Assembly (NCBI GenBank): GCA_012270585.1
Contig: JAAXIB010000058.1
Coordinates: 58,357-122,356 of the forward strand
DNA length: 64,000 nucleotides
From: Nitrospirales bacterium
Lineage (GTDB): Bacteria > Nitrospirota > Nitrospiria > Nitrospirales > UBA8639
Reading direction: 5' to 3'
Shown: piece by piece, positions 51,542-62,226 of the stretch
Layout: each line of letters opens with the position of its first letter
Position numbering within the stretch: the stretch's first letter is position 1
The notes under the pieces: generated by a model
The model's input: the letters and a program-made list of their open reading frames with translations, nothing else
Told to the model about the DNA's origin: nothing
The model's database searches: none
Program-made: the position numbers and the translations under genes

Positions 51542-51760
51542 CTATTTGAAGCGATAGGTGATCCGTCCCCTCGTAAGATCATAAGGAGACAACTCCACGG
51601 TCACTTTATCGCCCGGGAGAATTCGAATAAAATGCATCCGCATTTTCCCTGAAATATGTGCCAAAATTCTATGTCCACTCTCCAACTGCACTCGGAACAT
51701 GGCATTGGGCAACGTTTCCATGATCACCCCTTGTACTTCAATCATGTCTTCCTTTGCCAT
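51542..51760 (-). CDS. infA: Translation initiation factor IF-1
   Basis: 72 residues, a single S1-like OB fold: [64 protein letters not shown]. It blocks the A site during initiation. It is located between map and rpmJ, as in most spc operons. Confidence 0.97.
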   Translation of the reverse strand: MAKEDMIEVQGVIMETLPNAMFRVQLESGHRILAHISGKMRMHFIRILPGDKVTVELSPYDLTRGRITYRFK

Positions 51761-51777
51761 CAGCCTGAACCGCGTCG

Positions 51778-52551
51778 CTATGAATTGACGCTCACCTGCT
51801 CCTTCACCGTCGTCAGAATCGTGGGCGGCCCTTCGGGTTGGATCGCCACGGTATGTTCAAAATGCGCCGACAAACTGCCGTCTTTCGTGACGGCGGTCCA
51901 TTGATCGTCCAACACTTTTACCTGAGGCCCACCAACGTTCACCATGGGCTCAATGGCCAACACCATCCCGAACTGGAGACGCGAGCCTTGCCCCGGACGT
52001 CCATAATTGGGAACCTGAGGGTCCTCGTGAAGCTGCCGACCAATCCCATGTCCCACAAAATCCCTCACAACGGAAAACCCGTGTGCTTCCACGTAGCTTT
52101 GAATCGTATGGCCAATATCGGACAACCTGTTCCCTACTCGTGCTTGATCAATCCCTTTATGCATCGCCTCTTCCGTCACCTTGAGCAGGGTTTCAACGTC
52201 GTCTGAAACGGGTCCGACGGGTACCGTCACGGCCCCATCGCCATAAAATCCCTGAACAATCGCTCCCAAGTCAAGCCCGACGATGTCCCCTTCTTTCAGT
52301 TCGCGGCTGGAGGGAATGCCATGGACCACCTCATGATTCACCGAAGCACACAGGGTGTTGGGAAAATTACGGTACCCTTTAAAGGCCGGGATTCCCCCGT
52401 GGTCACGAATAAACGCTTCAGCGAGCTCGTCCAAATACAACGTGGTGACACCGGGCCTGACCTCCTGCTGGAGCACCTGATGCGCTTCGGCCACAATCTT
52501 CGAAGCCTGTGCCATCAGCGCAATTTCTTCCTCGGTCTTGAGCATTATCAT
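51778..52551 (-). CDS. map: Methionine aminopeptidase, type I
   Basis: 257 residues. The five metal ligands are recognisable: Asp in [10 protein letters not shown], Asp in GDGAVTVPV, His in [18 protein letters not shown], Glu in LAIEPMVN, and Glu in [12 protein letters not shown]. It removes the initiator methionine from nascent proteins. It follows adk by 6 bases. Start ATG 52551 or 52545. Confidence 0.96.
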   Translation of the reverse strand: MIMLKTEEEIALMAQASKIVAEAHQVLQQEVRPGVTTLYLDELAEAFIRDHGGIPAFKGYRNFPNTLCASVNHEVVHGIPSSRELKEGDIVGLDLGAIVQGFYGDGAVTVPVGPVSDDVETLLKVTEEAMHKGIDQARVGNRLSDIGHTIQSYVEAHGFSVVRDFVGHGIGRQLHEDPQVPNYGRPGQGSRLQFGMVLAIEPMVNVGGPQVKVLDDQWTAVTKDGSLSAHFEHTVAIQPEGPPTILTTVKEQVSVNS

Positions 52552-52557
52552 GAAGAG

Positions 52558-53205
52558 CTACGACCTGGACAACAAAGCAAGCAACCGCTCCTGCACCTGT
52601 TCCACGGATCCCGTGCCGTCTAATTCAGCCAGCACATTTTTCTCTTTATAATAGTCAATCAAGGGGGACGTTTGCTCTTTATACACCATCAGCCTTGATT
52701 CGACCGTTTCCCGTTTGTCGTCACTGCGTTGAACAAGGGCCGCCCCACACTCATCACAGCGTCCTTCCTGCTTGGGCGTAACGTAATCAATATGATATAC
52801 CGCCAAGCACGTCGAACAGCTTCTTCGTCCGCTCAACCGCCTGACCACTTCCTTGCGGGGAATCACGAAATACATGACCCGATCCAGCACCACCTCCTGC
52901 TCCTGAAGAATTTCCGACAAGGCGTCCGCTTGAAGAATGGTTCGCGGGAAACCATCAAGAATAAATCCCTTTTCGCATTCCGGCGAACCGATTTTTTCCG
53001 CTACGAGACCGATCACTACATTGTCGGGCACGAGTCCCCCCCGCGTCATATACTGCTGTGCTTCAAGACCCAACGGCGTCTTTTGAGCCACGCCCGTTCG
53101 CAATAAGTCTCCCGTGGAAATTTTGGGTATTGCAAATTTAGCTGCCACCATTTCAGCCTGCGTGCCTTTGCCCACCCCGGGCGCACCAAGAAAAACTAAT
53201 CGCAT
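52558..53205 (-). CDS. adk: Adenylate kinase, zinc-LID form
   Basis: 215 residues. P-loop FLGAPGVGKGTQAEMV; NMP-binding KISTGDLLR; FILDGFPRTILQADAL; and a long LID with four cysteines (CSTC ... CDEC) that bind zinc. It interconverts ATP+AMP and 2 ADP. It is located between secY and map, the usual spc-operon position. Confidence 0.97.
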   Translation of the reverse strand: MRLVFLGAPGVGKGTQAEMVAAKFAIPKISTGDLLRTGVAQKTPLGLEAQQYMTRGGLVPDNVVIGLVAEKIGSPECEKGFILDGFPRTILQADALSEILQEQEVVLDRVMYFVIPRKEVVRRLSGRRSCSTCLAVYHIDYVTPKQEGRCDECGAALVQRSDDKRETVESRLMVYKEQTSPLIDYYKEKNVLAELDGTGSVEQVQERLLALLSRS

Positions 53206-53211
53206 GCCTTG

Positions 53212-54525
53212 CTATCCGCTCCGGCCCTTCAACCGGCCCTTGGCCAGGAACCCTTCATAATTCCGCATCAGCATATGAGACTCGATCTGCTGAGCGGTAT
53301 CCAACCCGACACCAACGACAATCAACAGCGACGTTCCTCCGAAATAAAAGGGAACGTTTAATTTATAAATCAATAATTCCGGAATCACACAGACGATCGC
53401 CAGATAAATAGAGCCGGCGAACGTGATCCGAGTGAGGACTCTGTAAATATAATCCGCCGTTCGCTGGCCCGGCCGAATGCCCGGAATAAACCCTCCATAC
53501 TTTTTCATGTTGTCCGACATATCGACCGGATTCAACACGACCGCCGTATAGAAAAAACAGAAGAAAATAATGAGGCCCACGTATAACAACGTATAAACGA
53601 CCGACCCAGGAGCCAAATGCGCCCCCAACGCTTGCACCCACGGCACCTGAACAAAGGAGGTAATGGTGGCCGGAAACGCAATAATCGAAGATGCAAAGAT
53701 CGGCGGGATTACGCCAGCTGTATTGATTTTCAATGGGATATGAGTACTTTGTCCCCCGTACACCCTACGGCCGACGACCCGTTTGGCATATTGAACCGGA
53801 ACCCTTCGTCTTCCGCTTTCCAAAAAGACAATGGCCGTGATCACGGCCAGCATGCTCACGACTAAAAGGATCAGGAAAAGCAGGCTCAGTTCCCCGACAC
53901 GGTACATTTCAAAGGTTTGAGCAACTGCGCTTGGAAGCCGGGCGACAATCCCGGCGAAAATGATGAGTGAGATTCCGTTCCCCACCCCCCGCTCGGTGAT
54001 TTGTTCACCCAACCACATGAGGAAGGCAGTTCCGGCGGTCAGGGTAATCACGGTCATGAGCCGAAACGGCCACCCCGGCTCCAACACGTATTGGCCGCCA
54101 TTCATACCTTCGAGCCCCAGGGAAATCCCGAACCCCTGAATCAGGGCAATCCCGATGGTGCCGTACCGGGTATATTGGATAATGGTTTTTCTGCCTCGTT
54201 CACCCTCCTTGGCCAGCTTCGATAAATGCGGGATAACAACGGTCAATAATTGCAGAATAATCGAAGCACTGATGTAGGGCATAATGCCCAGCGCAAAAAT
54301 CGTCAGCCGTGATAGCGAGCCTCCGGAAAAAATATCCAGGAACCCGAGGAGGGCCCCGCCTTGGTCCAATAAGAATGCCGCCAATTCATCATTATTAATC
54401 CCCGGAGTCGGAATATGAGCCCCGATCCGGTACACAGCCAACATTGCCAACGTAAACAGGACACGGCTACGTAACTCCGGTATTTTGAGGATGTTCTGGA
54501 AGCTCGTAATGAGCCGTTCAAGCAC
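53212..54525 (-). CDS. secY: Protein translocase subunit SecY
   Basis: 437 residues from GTG 54525, giving the typical start [26 protein letters not shown]. Ten membrane helices are apparent; signature segments are [29 protein letters not shown] and the C-terminal [30 protein letters not shown]. It forms the membrane channel for protein export and insertion. The frame extends upstream to 54600 but would overlap rplO heavily; the GTG start overlaps it by 8 bases only. Confidence 0.95.
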   Translation of the reverse strand: MLERLITSFQNILKIPELRSRVLFTLAMLAVYRIGAHIPTPGINNDELAAFLLDQGGALLGFLDIFSGGSLSRLTIFALGIMPYISASIILQLLTVVIPHLSKLAKEGERGRKTIIQYTRYGTIGIALIQGFGISLGLEGMNGGQYVLEPGWPFRLMTVITLTAGTAFLMWLGEQITERGVGNGISLIIFAGIVARLPSAVAQTFEMYRVGELSLLFLILLVVSMLAVITAIVFLESGRRRVPVQYAKRVVGRRVYGGQSTHIPLKINTAGVIPPIFASSIIAFPATITSFVQVPWVQALGAHLAPGSVVYTLLYVGLIIFFCFFYTAVVLNPVDMSDNMKKYGGFIPGIRPGQRTADYIYRVLTRITFAGSIYLAIVCVIPELLIYKLNVPFYFGGTSLLIVVGVGLDTAQQIESHMLMRNYEGFLAKGRLKGRSG

Positions 54526-54967
54526 GGCCAATGACCTTGGCTTGTCCGCCCGCCTGTTCAATTTTCCGAAGAGCCGACTGACTGAATTTATGCGCTTCAA
54601 TTGTCATGGGCTTGTCCAGCTCTCCCACACCAAGAATCTTGATGGGTCTTGACTGCTTCTTGACGATCCGCTTCTCATACAAGACTTGAGGGGTCACGTT
54701 CACGGTCTGGGCAAGGGAAGAAAGGGTTTTGAGATTGACCACGGCAAATTCGGTACGAAACGGATTATGGAATCCTCGTTTGGGTAATCTCCTGGCCAGC
54801 GGCATTTGCCCGCCTTCAAAGCCTGCGACGTTCGCCCTGCCGGATCGGGCGAGCATGCCTTTATGTCCCTTACCTGCCGTCTTTCCAGATCCCGAACCCG
54901 GACCTCGCCCCAGTCGTTTTTTCGATTTCCTAGAACCTGGTGCGGGCTGCAATTGATGGAGTTTCAT
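54518..54967 (-). CDS. rplO: Ribosomal protein L15
   Basis: 149 residues: [56 protein letters not shown] and the end domain [35 protein letters not shown] large-subunit protein. Its ATG overlaps the rpmD stop. Confidence 0.97.
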   Translation of the reverse strand: MKLHQLQPAPGSRKSKKRLGRGPGSGSGKTAGKGHKGMLARSGRANVAGFEGGQMPLARRLPKRGFHNPFRTEFAVVNLKTLSSLAQTVNVTPQVLYEKRIVKKQSRPIKILGVGELDKPMTIEAHKFSQSALRKIEQAGGQAKVIGRA

Positions 54968-55155
54968 TGATCGTTGACCTCAACGAGGTGCATGACCTTC
55001 CGAATCAACCCTAATACCTGGGGCGTCTTGGAGCGCTGCACCGTTTGATGGAGCTTTCGTAAGCCGAGACCCTGCAAATACAGCCGCTGTTTATAGGATC
55101 GCCCGATGGGACTGTGCTTCAGCGTAATGGAAAGCCGATCAAGAGATTGAGACAC
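54964..55155 (-). CDS. rpmD: Ribosomal protein L30
   Basis: 63 residues from GTG 55155 with AGGA 8 bases upstream (GTG 55170 is an alternative). It reads [33 protein letters not shown], then [17 protein letters not shown], the small L30 fold. It overlaps rplO by 4 bases. Confidence 0.92.
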   Translation of the reverse strand: MSQSLDRLSITLKHSPIGRSYKQRLYLQGLGLRKLHQTVQRSKTPQVLGLIRKVMHLVEVNDQ

Positions 55156-55176
55156 GACACCGTTCCTCACACCATG

Positions 55177-55671
55177 TTAGAGTGACGATTCATTCAGGAC
55201 CTGACGGAGTTGCTTCACGTCCTCCGGGCCCTTGAGTTGAGACAAACCGGCCAGGGTGGCTTGTACCACGTTATAGGGGTTCCCGCGGCCTAAGGTTTTC
55301 GCAATGATATTGTGGGCCCCGAGCACTTCCAAAATGGCCCTTACCGCTCCTCCCGCGATGATCCCCGTCCCTTCTTTCGCCGGTTTCATGTACACGTGTT
55401 CTCCGCAAAAACGACCATGCACGTCATGGGGGATACTGCCGTTTCTCAAAGGAACCTGGAGCAGTTGTTTCTTGGCCCGTCCCACAGCCTTGGAAATCGC
55501 CGGCGGCACCTCGGTGGCTTTCCCCTTGCCGATGCCGACCCATCCCTCCCCGTCACCGACCACGACCAGCGCGCTGAAAGAAAATCGCTTTCCCCCTTTG
55601 ACGACTTTCGCCACCCGGTTGATCGAGATCAACTTATCCTTGAGGTTCAATTCTTCTGGATTCACTTGCAC
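55177..55671 (-). CDS. rpsE: Ribosomal protein S5
   Basis: 164 residues: the dsRNA-binding-like N-terminal domain (LKDKLISINRVAKVVKGGKRFSFSALVVVGD, GWVGIGKGKATEVPPAISKA), then PAKEGTGIIAGGAVRAILEVLGAHNIIAKTLG. It acts in translational fidelity in the 30S subunit. Confidence 0.97.
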   Translation of the reverse strand: MQVNPEELNLKDKLISINRVAKVVKGGKRFSFSALVVVGDGEGWVGIGKGKATEVPPAISKAVGRAKKQLLQVPLRNGSIPHDVHGRFCGEHVYMKPAKEGTGIIAGGAVRAILEVLGAHNIIAKTLGRGNPYNVVQATLAGLSQLKGPEDVKQLRQVLNESSL

Positions 55672-55689
55672 CGAATGCCATCCTCCCGG

Positions 55690-56055
55690 TTAAAAGGCCA
55701 GTCCCCCTTCACGGGACGCGTCGGCCAACGCTTTCACGCGCCCATGATACAGTCGCCCGTTCCGATCAAACACGACGCTGGTGACGTTCGCGGCCCTTGC
55801 TCGTTCGGCCAACAACTTTCCGACGGCCTGCCCCGCCGCCTTCGAAGAACCGGACTTCACGATCTTGCGCAGGCTGGCGTCCATGGATGACGCCGCAGCC
55901 AGGGTAAGACCCGCGACATCATCGACGACCTGGGCATAAATGTGCGCGTTACTGCGAAACACCGTCAGTCTCGGCCGTTCAGACGTTCCCTGAACTTTTT
56001 TTCTGACTCGCGCCTTTCGCCGTTTCAATCGACGACGTTGTGTACTTTGATTCAT
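55690..56055 (-). CDS. rplR: Ribosomal protein L18
   Basis: 121 residues: [82 protein letters not shown]. It binds 5S rRNA. Confidence 0.97.
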   Translation of the reverse strand: MNQSTQRRRLKRRKARVRKKVQGTSERPRLTVFRSNAHIYAQVVDDVAGLTLAAASSMDASLRKIVKSGSSKAAGQAVGKLLAERARAANVTSVVFDRNGRLYHGRVKALADASREGGLAF

Positions 56056-56058
56056 ACG

Positions 56059-56598
56059 CTATTTCTTGCCGGCCTTTCCGGCTTTCTTAATCAAGACTTC
56101 ACCGGCATACCTGATGCCCTTCTGCTTATACACGTCAGGTGGCCGTACCCGTCGAATATTGGCGGCGGTCTGAGTCACCAGCCGTTTATCAATGCCTTTG
56201 ACGGAGACCACGGTTTGCTTCTCGACCGATGCTTGCACGCCGTCTGGAATCGACAAGGTCACGGGATGCGAAAACCCGACGTTCAGGATCAGCGATTGAC
56301 CTTGCACTTGTGCCCGATACCCCACCCCCGTCAATTCCAAGGTTCGTTGGAACCCCTTGGTGACGCCCTCGACCAAATTCGACAACTCAACGCGGGTCAG
56401 CCCATGTAAGGCTTTGACACGAGGAGAATTCCCCCGTCTTCCCACGCGAACGGCTCCCTCATTGATTGTGACGTCAATCCCTTCGTTCAGTTCCCACCCT
56501 AATTGACCCAAGGGTCCCTTCACGGAGACGGAACCATCTTCAACCTTCACCTCAACAGTGGGGGCCAGCACAATTGGTTTGATTCCGATCCTAGACAT
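56059..56598 (-). CDS. rplF: Ribosomal protein L6
   Basis: 179 residues: MSRIGIKPIVLAPTVEVKVEDGSVSVKGPLGQL and the second repeat ending GIDKRLVTQTAANIRRVRPPDVYKQKGIRYAGEVLIKKAGKAGKK. Large-subunit protein near the factor-binding site. Confidence 0.97.
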   Translation of the reverse strand: MSRIGIKPIVLAPTVEVKVEDGSVSVKGPLGQLGWELNEGIDVTINEGAVRVGRRGNSPRVKALHGLTRVELSNLVEGVTKGFQRTLELTGVGYRAQVQGQSLILNVGFSHPVTLSIPDGVQASVEKQTVVSVKGIDKRLVTQTAANIRRVRPPDVYKQKGIRYAGEVLIKKAGKAGKK

Positions 56599-56643
56599 CG
56601 TTGACGTGACTTATTTGTTGAAATGAACCGGGTCGTCCTGGCC

Positions 56644-57048
56644 CTACCATACGTGACACAAGACCTCTCCCCCGATACTCTGCTGTCTGGCTTGCCGATC
56701 GGTCATGACCCCTTTCGAGGTCGAAAGAACCGCAACCCCCAACCCACCCCGCACTCGCGGGATGGATGCCACTCCCACGTACACCCGCTTGCCCGGCTTA
56801 CTGACTCGCTTGATTCGCTCAATCACGGGTTTCTTTTCCCGTCCGGGGATATACCGCAATTCCACCTGAAGGGCCGGGTGTCCATCGAGGGTGGTGGGCG
56901 AGAAATTCTGAATAAACCCCTCGGCTTTAAAGACGGCCAGCACGTTGGCCTTCAGCTTGGAGGCTGGAACGTTCACCGTCGCATGCCCCCGTCGAATGGC
57001 ATTCATCATGCGAACAAAAAGATCGGCGATTGGATCCGTCATACCCAT
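56644..57048 (-). CDS. rpsH: Ribosomal protein S8
   Basis: 134 residues: MGMTDPIADLFVRMMNAIRRGHATVNVPASKLK and the C-terminal signature KGVMTDRQARQQSIGGEVLCHVW, near-consensus. A 16S rRNA-binding regulator of the spc operon in E. coli. Confidence 0.97.
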   Translation of the reverse strand: MGMTDPIADLFVRMMNAIRRGHATVNVPASKLKANVLAVFKAEGFIQNFSPTTLDGHPALQVELRYIPGREKKPVIERIKRVSKPGKRVYVGVASIPRVRGGLGVAVLSTSKGVMTDRQARQQSIGGEVLCHVW

Positions 57049-57085
57049 AACGTCATATCCTCATCATCCATGGCCTGGAGCCCCC

Positions 57086-57271
57086 CTACCAACTTGACTT
57101 GGTGACCCCGGGAATATTCCCGCGCAGGCTATGCAGCCGAAAACAAATTCGACACATATGGAAGCGCCGTAAAAAGGCCCTCACGCGACCGCAGAGAGGG
57201 CAGCGATTGTATCGCCGGACGGGAAACTTCGGCTCCGCCGCAGCCTTGTTCCGTAATGCTTTTCTTGCCAC
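57086..57271 (-). CDS. rpsN: Ribosomal protein S14, zinc-type (type Z)
   Basis: 61 residues with the two zinc knuckles [21 protein letters not shown], then [15 protein letters not shown]. The short C+ form is found in many phyla but not in most gammaproteobacteria, which helps place the organism. It is located between rplE and rpsH. Confidence 0.96.
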   Translation of the reverse strand: MARKALRNKAAAEPKFPVRRYNRCPLCGRVRAFLRRFHMCRICFRLHSLRGNIPGVTKSSW

Positions 57272-57298
57272 ACAAGCCTCCGTCTCAATCGCGTGGAT

Positions 57299-57895
57299 TC
57301 AACGAAACGGCATTCCCAGATGAGCCAACAAGGATTTTGCCTCATCATTTCGTTGAGCACTGGTCACAATCGTAATGTCCATCCCGTGAATCGCTGCCAC
57401 GTCGTCATATTTAATTTCAGGAAAGGTCAACTGTTCTTTCAACCCGAACGTATAGTTGCCGCGACCATCAAACGCCTTGGGGGATACCCCCCGAAAATCT
57501 CGAATCCGAGGCAAGCCAATATTCAGCAAGCGATCAAGAAACTCATACATCCGGCTTCCGCGAAGCGTGACCTTGGCCCCGATCGGCATGCCCTGTCGAA
57601 CTTTAAAGCCGGCTATGGCTTTTTTCGCCCGGGTCACGACGGGCTTCTGACCGGTGATTAACGTCAACTCGGCCACGGCACTGTCCAACAATTTCACGTT
57701 TTGGATCGCTTCTCCCATGCCGACGTTCAGAACCACCCGTTCCACGCGGGGCACCTGCATCGGGTTGGAATATGAGAATTCTTTCATCATCCGAGGAATC
57801 ACCTCATTCCGATAGCGATCTCTTAACCGCGGAGGAGGTCCGCTCTGCGCCGCCTTTTGCCTGGCTGCGGGTTTGGTTTCTCTTTTACTCATCAC
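57299..57895 (-). CDS. rplE: Ribosomal protein L5
   Basis: 198 residues: a ~20-residue basic N-terminal extension, then [69 protein letters not shown] and [27 protein letters not shown]. It binds 5S rRNA and P-site tRNA. It overlaps the rplX end by 4 bases. Confidence 0.97.
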   Translation of the reverse strand: MMSKRETKPAARQKAAQSGPPPRLRDRYRNEVIPRMMKEFSYSNPMQVPRVERVVLNVGMGEAIQNVKLLDSAVAELTLITGQKPVVTRAKKAIAGFKVRQGMPIGAKVTLRGSRMYEFLDRLLNIGLPRIRDFRGVSPKAFDGRGNYTFGLKEQLTFPEIKYDDVAAIHGMDITIVTSAQRNDEAKSLLAHLGMPFR

Positions 57896-58254
57896 ACCTT
57901 ATCCAGCACGTCATCCGGACTTTTCTGTAGGACCCGGACTCGACGCCCATCATCCAATCGCTTGAATGTGACCCGTGAAGGCTTCCCCGCGGCCTGGGAA
58001 TACACCATGACGTTCGAAATCGCCATGGGTGACTCACGCTCTAAAATTCCACCTTGTCTGACTTTTTGAGAGGGTTTCGTGTGGCGCTTAATCACGTTGA
58101 GTTTTTCCACCGTTACCCGGCTTGTCCGTGGATCCACGTGCAAGACCTTCCCCATTTTTCCCTTCTCACGTCCGGCAATCACGATCACCATGTCACCCTT
58201 GCGAATACGCGATTTGGTCACCGCCGGGCTTCCTGTCGCAGTTCGAGTCCCCAT
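57892..58254 (-). CDS. rplX: Ribosomal protein L24
   Basis: 120 residues: [29 protein letters not shown] (KOW motif), [35 protein letters not shown]. About 12 extra residues ([13 protein letters not shown]) precede the core. An early assembly protein of the large subunit. Confidence 0.96.
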   Translation of the reverse strand: MGTRTATGSPAVTKSRIRKGDMVIVIAGREKGKMGKVLHVDPRTSRVTVEKLNVIKRHTKPSQKVRQGGILERESPMAISNVMVYSQAAGKPSRVTFKRLDDGRRVRVLQKSPDDVLDKV

Positions 58255-58259
58255 ATGCC

Positions 58260-58628
58260 CTATAACACCTCGGGGGCAAGAGAAATGATTTTCATGAACT
58301 TCTTTTTCCTCAATTCCCGAGCGACGGGACCGAAAATTCTCGTACCCACGGGATCCCCCTGATTATTCACCAAAACACACGCGTTGCGATCAAAGCGAAT
58401 ATAAGAGCCATCCTCACGACGCCGGCTTTTTTTCGTTCGCACAATCACCGCTTTGACCACGTCACCTTTTTTGACAGACGCTTTGGGGATCGCCTCTCGA
58501 ACCGACACCACCACGATGTCGCCAATACCCCCATACCGGCGGCCAGTCCCTCCCAGCACGTGAAAGCACCGCACGCTTTTGGCGCCGGAATTATCTGCGA
58601 CGTCAAGATAACTGTAATTTTGAATCAT
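58260..58628 (-). CDS. rplN: Ribosomal protein L14
   Basis: 122 residues, the typical length: [85 protein letters not shown]. It forms an intersubunit bridge region. Confidence 0.97.
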   Translation of the reverse strand: MIQNYSYLDVADNSGAKSVRCFHVLGGTGRRYGGIGDIVVVSVREAIPKASVKKGDVVKAVIVRTKKSRRREDGSYIRFDRNACVLVNNQGDPVGTRIFGPVARELRKKKFMKIISLAPEVL

Positions 58629-58652
58629 CCTCGCAACCCCTGCGTCGCCGAT

Positions 58653-58922
58653 TTACGGCGACGGGTTCTGCTCGCCCCGCTCTATAATTGCCGCGACCCG
58701 CCAATGTTTATCCTTACTGAGCGAGCGCGTCTCCACGATTTTGACATAGTCGCCAATCCGAGAGTCATTCCGTTCATCATGGGCTTTCAGCTTGGTCAGC
58801 CGTCTCACCACTTTTCCATACAACGCGTGCGACACCAATCTCGGGACCGCCACGACGACCGTTTTGTCCATTTTGTCGCTGATCACTTGTCCATACGATG
58901 CGCGCTGTCGTCTTGCAGTCAT
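58653..58922 (-). CDS. rpsQ: Ribosomal protein S17
   Basis: 89 residues: GQVISDKMDKTVVVAVPRLVSHALYGKVVRRLTKLKAHDE, IGDYVKIVETRSLSKDKHWRV. An OB-fold 30S protein. Confidence 0.96.
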   Translation of the reverse strand: MTARRQRASYGQVISDKMDKTVVVAVPRLVSHALYGKVVRRLTKLKAHDERNDSRIGDYVKIVETRSLSKDKHWRVAAIIERGEQNPSP

Positions 58923-58928
58923 GTTTCG

Positions 58929-59141
58929 TCAACCCTCGCTTTTCGAATGCCCCGACACCTGTTTCTCACGAAAGACGGTTTTTGCCCTGGCCACGTCTTT
59001 ACGCACCTGACGTATTTTCATCGGATTTTCAATTCGTCCAAGGGCATGTTGACAGCGAAGGTGAAACAATTCCTGCTTCAGCTCATGCACTTTTCCGACC
59101 AACTCTTCCGTTTCCATGCCTTGCAATTCTTTGACGTCCAT
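58929..59141 (-). CDS. rpmC: Ribosomal protein L29
   Basis: 70 residues: MDVKELQGMETEELVGKVHELKQELFHLRCQHALGRIENPMKIRQVRKDVARAKTV, a two-helix protein at the exit tunnel. It starts 9 bases after rplP and lies 6 bases before rpsQ. Confidence 0.96.
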   Translation of the reverse strand: MDVKELQGMETEELVGKVHELKQELFHLRCQHALGRIENPMKIRQVRKDVARAKTVFREKQVSGHSKSEG

Positions 59142-59150
59142 GGGTGTACC

Positions 59151-59570
59151 TCAGACGGAATACTCGCCTCGAACGACAAATTTTGTCGCCAACGGCAGCT
59201 TATGACCGGCCAAACGAAACGCCTCCATGGCGACATCTCTCGACACGTCATCCATTTCGTAGAGAATGCGACCGGGCTTCACCACGGCAACCCAAAACTC
59301 CGGACTCCCTTTTCCTTTCCCCATTCGAACCTCTGCCGGCTTTTTGGTAATCGGCTTATCCGGAAAGATTCGGGTCCAGATCCTTCCGCCACGCTTGACG
59401 TGGCGCGTCATCGCAATTCTCGCCGCCTCGATTTGCCGGGCCGTAATCCGACCGGGTTCAAGCACTTTAAGCCCGAATTGCCCGAAAGACACGTCACCGC
59501 CACGGTAAGCCTTCCCCCGCATGTTGCCTTTCTGCACTTTTCGAAATTTAACTTTTTTCGGAGCTAACAT
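59151..59570 (-). CDS. rplP: Ribosomal protein L16
   Basis: 139 residues: [95 protein letters not shown]. It helps organise the A site. Confidence 0.97.
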   Translation of the reverse strand: MLAPKKVKFRKVQKGNMRGKAYRGGDVSFGQFGLKVLEPGRITARQIEAARIAMTRHVKRGGRIWTRIFPDKPITKKPAEVRMGKGKGSPEFWVAVVKPGRILYEMDDVSRDVAMEAFRLAGHKLPLATKFVVRGEYSV

Positions 59571-59643
59571 ACTCTGAGCCCCTCAACAATCATAAGTGAA
59601 TAGAACCGACGTTTTCATGCATTCGACAAACGTCGCCGCATCT

Positions 59644-60309
59644 CTAAAGCAAGCTCAACGAAGCCTCATCTTTCGCCGCGTTCGGCAACTCGGCATCGCC
59701 CTTATAAATCCACGCCTTCACCCCGATAATCCCCATGGTCGTATGGGCTTCCGCAAAACCATAATCTACGTCAGCCCTGAGCGTGTGAAGCGGAACCCGG
59801 CCTTCCCGATACCATTCCGTCCTGGCGATTTCATTGCCGCCCAACCGGCCGGCACAAGACACTCGAACACCCTGGGCGCCAAACCGAAGCGCCGAGGCCA
59901 CGCTTCTTTTCATGGCACGACGAAATGAAACGCGTTTCTCCAATTGCAAGGCAATGTTTTCAGAAACAAGCTGCGCATCCAATTCCGGCTTTTTGATTTC
60001 CTTAACCGTCACGTAGACTTCCCGGCCATATCGTTGCTCCAGCATCGCCTTCAACTTATCAACTTCCGCACCCTTTCTCCCGATGATAATGCCGGGACGA
60101 GCCGTGTAAATGATCACTTTCACCTGATTCCCGGAACGCTCGATTTCCACCCGTGAAATGCCGGCGTGAAACAACCGGGATTTGACCGTCTTCCGAATTT
60201 CCACGTCCTCATGCAGCAACTTCACAAAATCTTTTTTGGCATACCATCGGGAATTCCACGTCCTGGTGTACCCCAGCCGAAAACCATATGGATGTGTCTT
60301 TTGTCCCAT
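59644..60309 (-). CDS. rpsC: Ribosomal protein S3
   Basis: 221 residues: [26 protein letters not shown] domain [25 protein letters not shown], and [41 protein letters not shown]. Part of the mRNA entry tunnel and its helicase. Confidence 0.97.
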   Translation of the reverse strand: MGQKTHPYGFRLGYTRTWNSRWYAKKDFVKLLHEDVEIRKTVKSRLFHAGISRVEIERSGNQVKVIIYTARPGIIIGRKGAEVDKLKAMLEQRYGREVYVTVKEIKKPELDAQLVSENIALQLEKRVSFRRAMKRSVASALRFGAQGVRVSCAGRLGGNEIARTEWYREGRVPLHTLRADVDYGFAEAHTTMGIIGVKAWIYKGDAELPNAAKDEASLSLL

Positions 60310-60360
60310 ACTCCCGGTTTACCTCACTCCGTCAACTGAAACGGCCTGCACTCGCTTCAC

Positions 60361-60708
60361 CTAGGAATCTTCCTTCGTCGGAGAAACCGCAATCGTCACG
60401 TGACTGGTTCGCTTGTGAATGGGATTCGCTCTCCCCATGGACCTAGGCCGAAATCGCTTTAACACCGGACCGCCATCCACGTAGGCTTTTGAAACTTTCA
60501 AAGATTCAGGATCCCCCAATTCCCGTTGTCCGGCGTTCGCGACAGCGGAATTCAACACCTTTTCTACGACGGGGGCAGCGGCCCTGGGCAAGTATTTGAG
60601 GACCGTCAACGCCTCAGGCACGTCACGCCCGCGAATCAAATTGATGACCATCCGCACTTTTCGCGGCGTCATTCTGACGTAGCGCAAGACTGCCTTTGCT
60701 TCGGCCAT
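60361..60708 (-). CDS. rplV: Ribosomal protein L22
   Basis: 115 residues from ATG 60708 with AAGGA upstream: [62 protein letters not shown]. It lines the exit tunnel. The earlier frame start at 60741 is not favoured. Confidence 0.96.
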   Translation of the reverse strand: MAEAKAVLRYVRMTPRKVRMVINLIRGRDVPEALTVLKYLPRAAAPVVEKVLNSAVANAGQRELGDPESLKVSKAYVDGGPVLKRFRPRSMGRANPIHKRTSHVTIAVSPTKEDS

Positions 60709-60742
60709 GAGGTTCCTTTCCGAATGCTTCACCCGTCCCACA

Positions 60743-61030
60743 CTACTTCAATGGAACGGCTTTTTCCGTTTTGGCGGCTCCATGCCCCTTAAAAAACCGG
60801 GTGGGAGCAAATTCTCCGAGTTTATGCCCAACCATATTTTCCGTCACGTAGACCGGAATAAACTTTTTCCCGTTGTGCACCGCAAACGTATGACCAATCA
60901 TTTCAGGAATAATCGTCGAGCGACGAGACCAGGTCTTAATTAATTTCAGATCACGAGACGCGTTCATTTTTTCCACCTTTTCCATGAGGTGGACATCAAC
61001 AAACGGCCCTTTACGAATCGAACGCGGCAT
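60743..61030 (-). CDS. rpsS: Ribosomal protein S19
   Basis: 95 residues: [66 protein letters not shown]. 30S head protein. Confidence 0.97.
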   Translation of the reverse strand: MPRSIRKGPFVDVHLMEKVEKMNASRDLKLIKTWSRRSTIIPEMIGHTFAVHNGKKFIPVYVTENMVGHKLGEFAPTRFFKGHGAAKTEKAVPLK

Positions 61031-61045
61031 CGACGCTGGTTTTCC

Positions 61046-61873
61046 TTATTTCGTCCGCCTGGAGATAATGAATTGCGATGACGATTTTTTCTTCCGGGTC
61101 TTGAAGCCTTTGGTCGGGCCCCCCCAAGGGGAAACGGGATGAGGATTCCCCTGCCCGGACTTCCCTTCGCCGCCACCATGCGGATGATCCACCGGATTCA
61201 TCACGACCCCTCGTACGTGCGGCCGCTTTCCCATCCACCTCGACCGCCCGGCCTTTCCCACCGAGACGTTCTCGTGATCGAGATTCCCAATCTGTCCCAC
61301 GGTCGCCATACACGTTCCCAGAATCCGACGCATCTCGCCAGAGACCAAGCGCACCTGAACGTACTGTCCTTCCCGGCCCATTACCTGACAGGCAGCGCCG
61401 GCACTCCGCGCCACTTGGGCGCCCTTTCCCGGCCTGAGTTCAATGTTATGAATAGTGGTCCCCAGCGGCATCGACGACAAGGGCAACGCATTTCCGGGAC
61501 GAATGTCCGAGCCTGGGCCGGCCTGAATCGAATCTCCCACCGACAAGCCGATGGGCGCCAGGATATACCGTTTTTCCCCGTCCACGTACGCAATCAACGC
61601 AATACGAGCCGAACGATTAGGGTCGTATTCCACCCTGACGACTTTACCCCGCACACCGACCTTATTTCTCTTGAAATCAATGACGCGATACAGGCGCTTA
61701 TGCCCCCCGCCACGAAATCTGGTCGTAATACGCCCGAAGTTGTTTCGCCCCCCGGAGCGAGACAGAGCCGTAGTCAAGAGTTTTTCAGGCTGCTCTTTCG
61801 ACAGCATCCTGTCCTTGAGAACCGACATGCCTCGACGACCTGGCGACGTTGGACGATAAGGTTTACTCGGCAT
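61046..61873 (-). CDS. rplB: Ribosomal protein L2
   Basis: 275 residues: [57 protein letters not shown], and the C-terminal signature [17 protein letters not shown] with the conserved histidine near the peptidyl-transferase centre. Confidence 0.97.
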   Translation of the reverse strand: MPSKPYRPTSPGRRGMSVLKDRMLSKEQPEKLLTTALSRSGGRNNFGRITTRFRGGGHKRLYRVIDFKRNKVGVRGKVVRVEYDPNRSARIALIAYVDGEKRYILAPIGLSVGDSIQAGPGSDIRPGNALPLSSMPLGTTIHNIELRPGKGAQVARSAGAACQVMGREGQYVQVRLVSGEMRRILGTCMATVGQIGNLDHENVSVGKAGRSRWMGKRPHVRGVVMNPVDHPHGGGEGKSGQGNPHPVSPWGGPTKGFKTRKKKSSSQFIISRRTK

Positions 61874-61926
61874 CGCCTGCGACCTTTTTCTGCTCCAGCT
61901 CCGAACGAAGCGCTTTCAACGTCCTG

Positions 61927-62226
61927 CTAGGCACTTTCATACAACTCCACCTTTTCTCCTTCATGAAGCGTCACAATGGCCTTCTTCCAATCCGGCCGTT
62001 TTCCAAGAAAGCGCCCTTGACGCTTCTTCTTGCCCATGACCTTCATGATGTTTACGGACTTCACTTTGACTTTGAGAACCGACTCTACCGCCTGACGAAC
62101 CTCGATTCGATTCACGTCATTTTGCACGACAAAGGCGATCCGGTTGGCGGACTCCTGAAGCCCCGTAATTTTTTCGGTCAATAACGGCTTCACCAGGACG
62201 TCGAATGGATCACGTTTCACGACCAT
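61927..62226 (-). CDS. rplW: Ribosomal protein L23
   Basis: 99 residues from ATG 62226: RDPFDVLVKPLLTEKITGLQESANRIAFVVQNDVNRIEVRQAVESVLKVKVKSVNIM, GKKKRQGRFLGKRPDWKKAIVTL. Docking site for trigger factor and SRP. It overlaps the rplD end by 10 bases. The long frame to 62649 is a shadow. Confidence 0.96.
   Translation of the reverse strand: MVVKRDPFDVLVKPLLTEKITGLQESANRIAFVVQNDVNRIEVRQAVESVLKVKVKSVNIMKVMGKKKRQGRFLGKRPDWKKAIVTLHEGEKVELYESA

Noticed and set aside
54526..54600. Longer SecY start
   Set aside because: It overlaps rplO by 25 codons and adds a basic tail not typical of SecY; GTG 54525 gives the standard N-terminus.
61139..61930. 263-codon plus-strand frame opposite rplB
   Set aside because: Antisense shadow of a universally conserved ribosomal gene.
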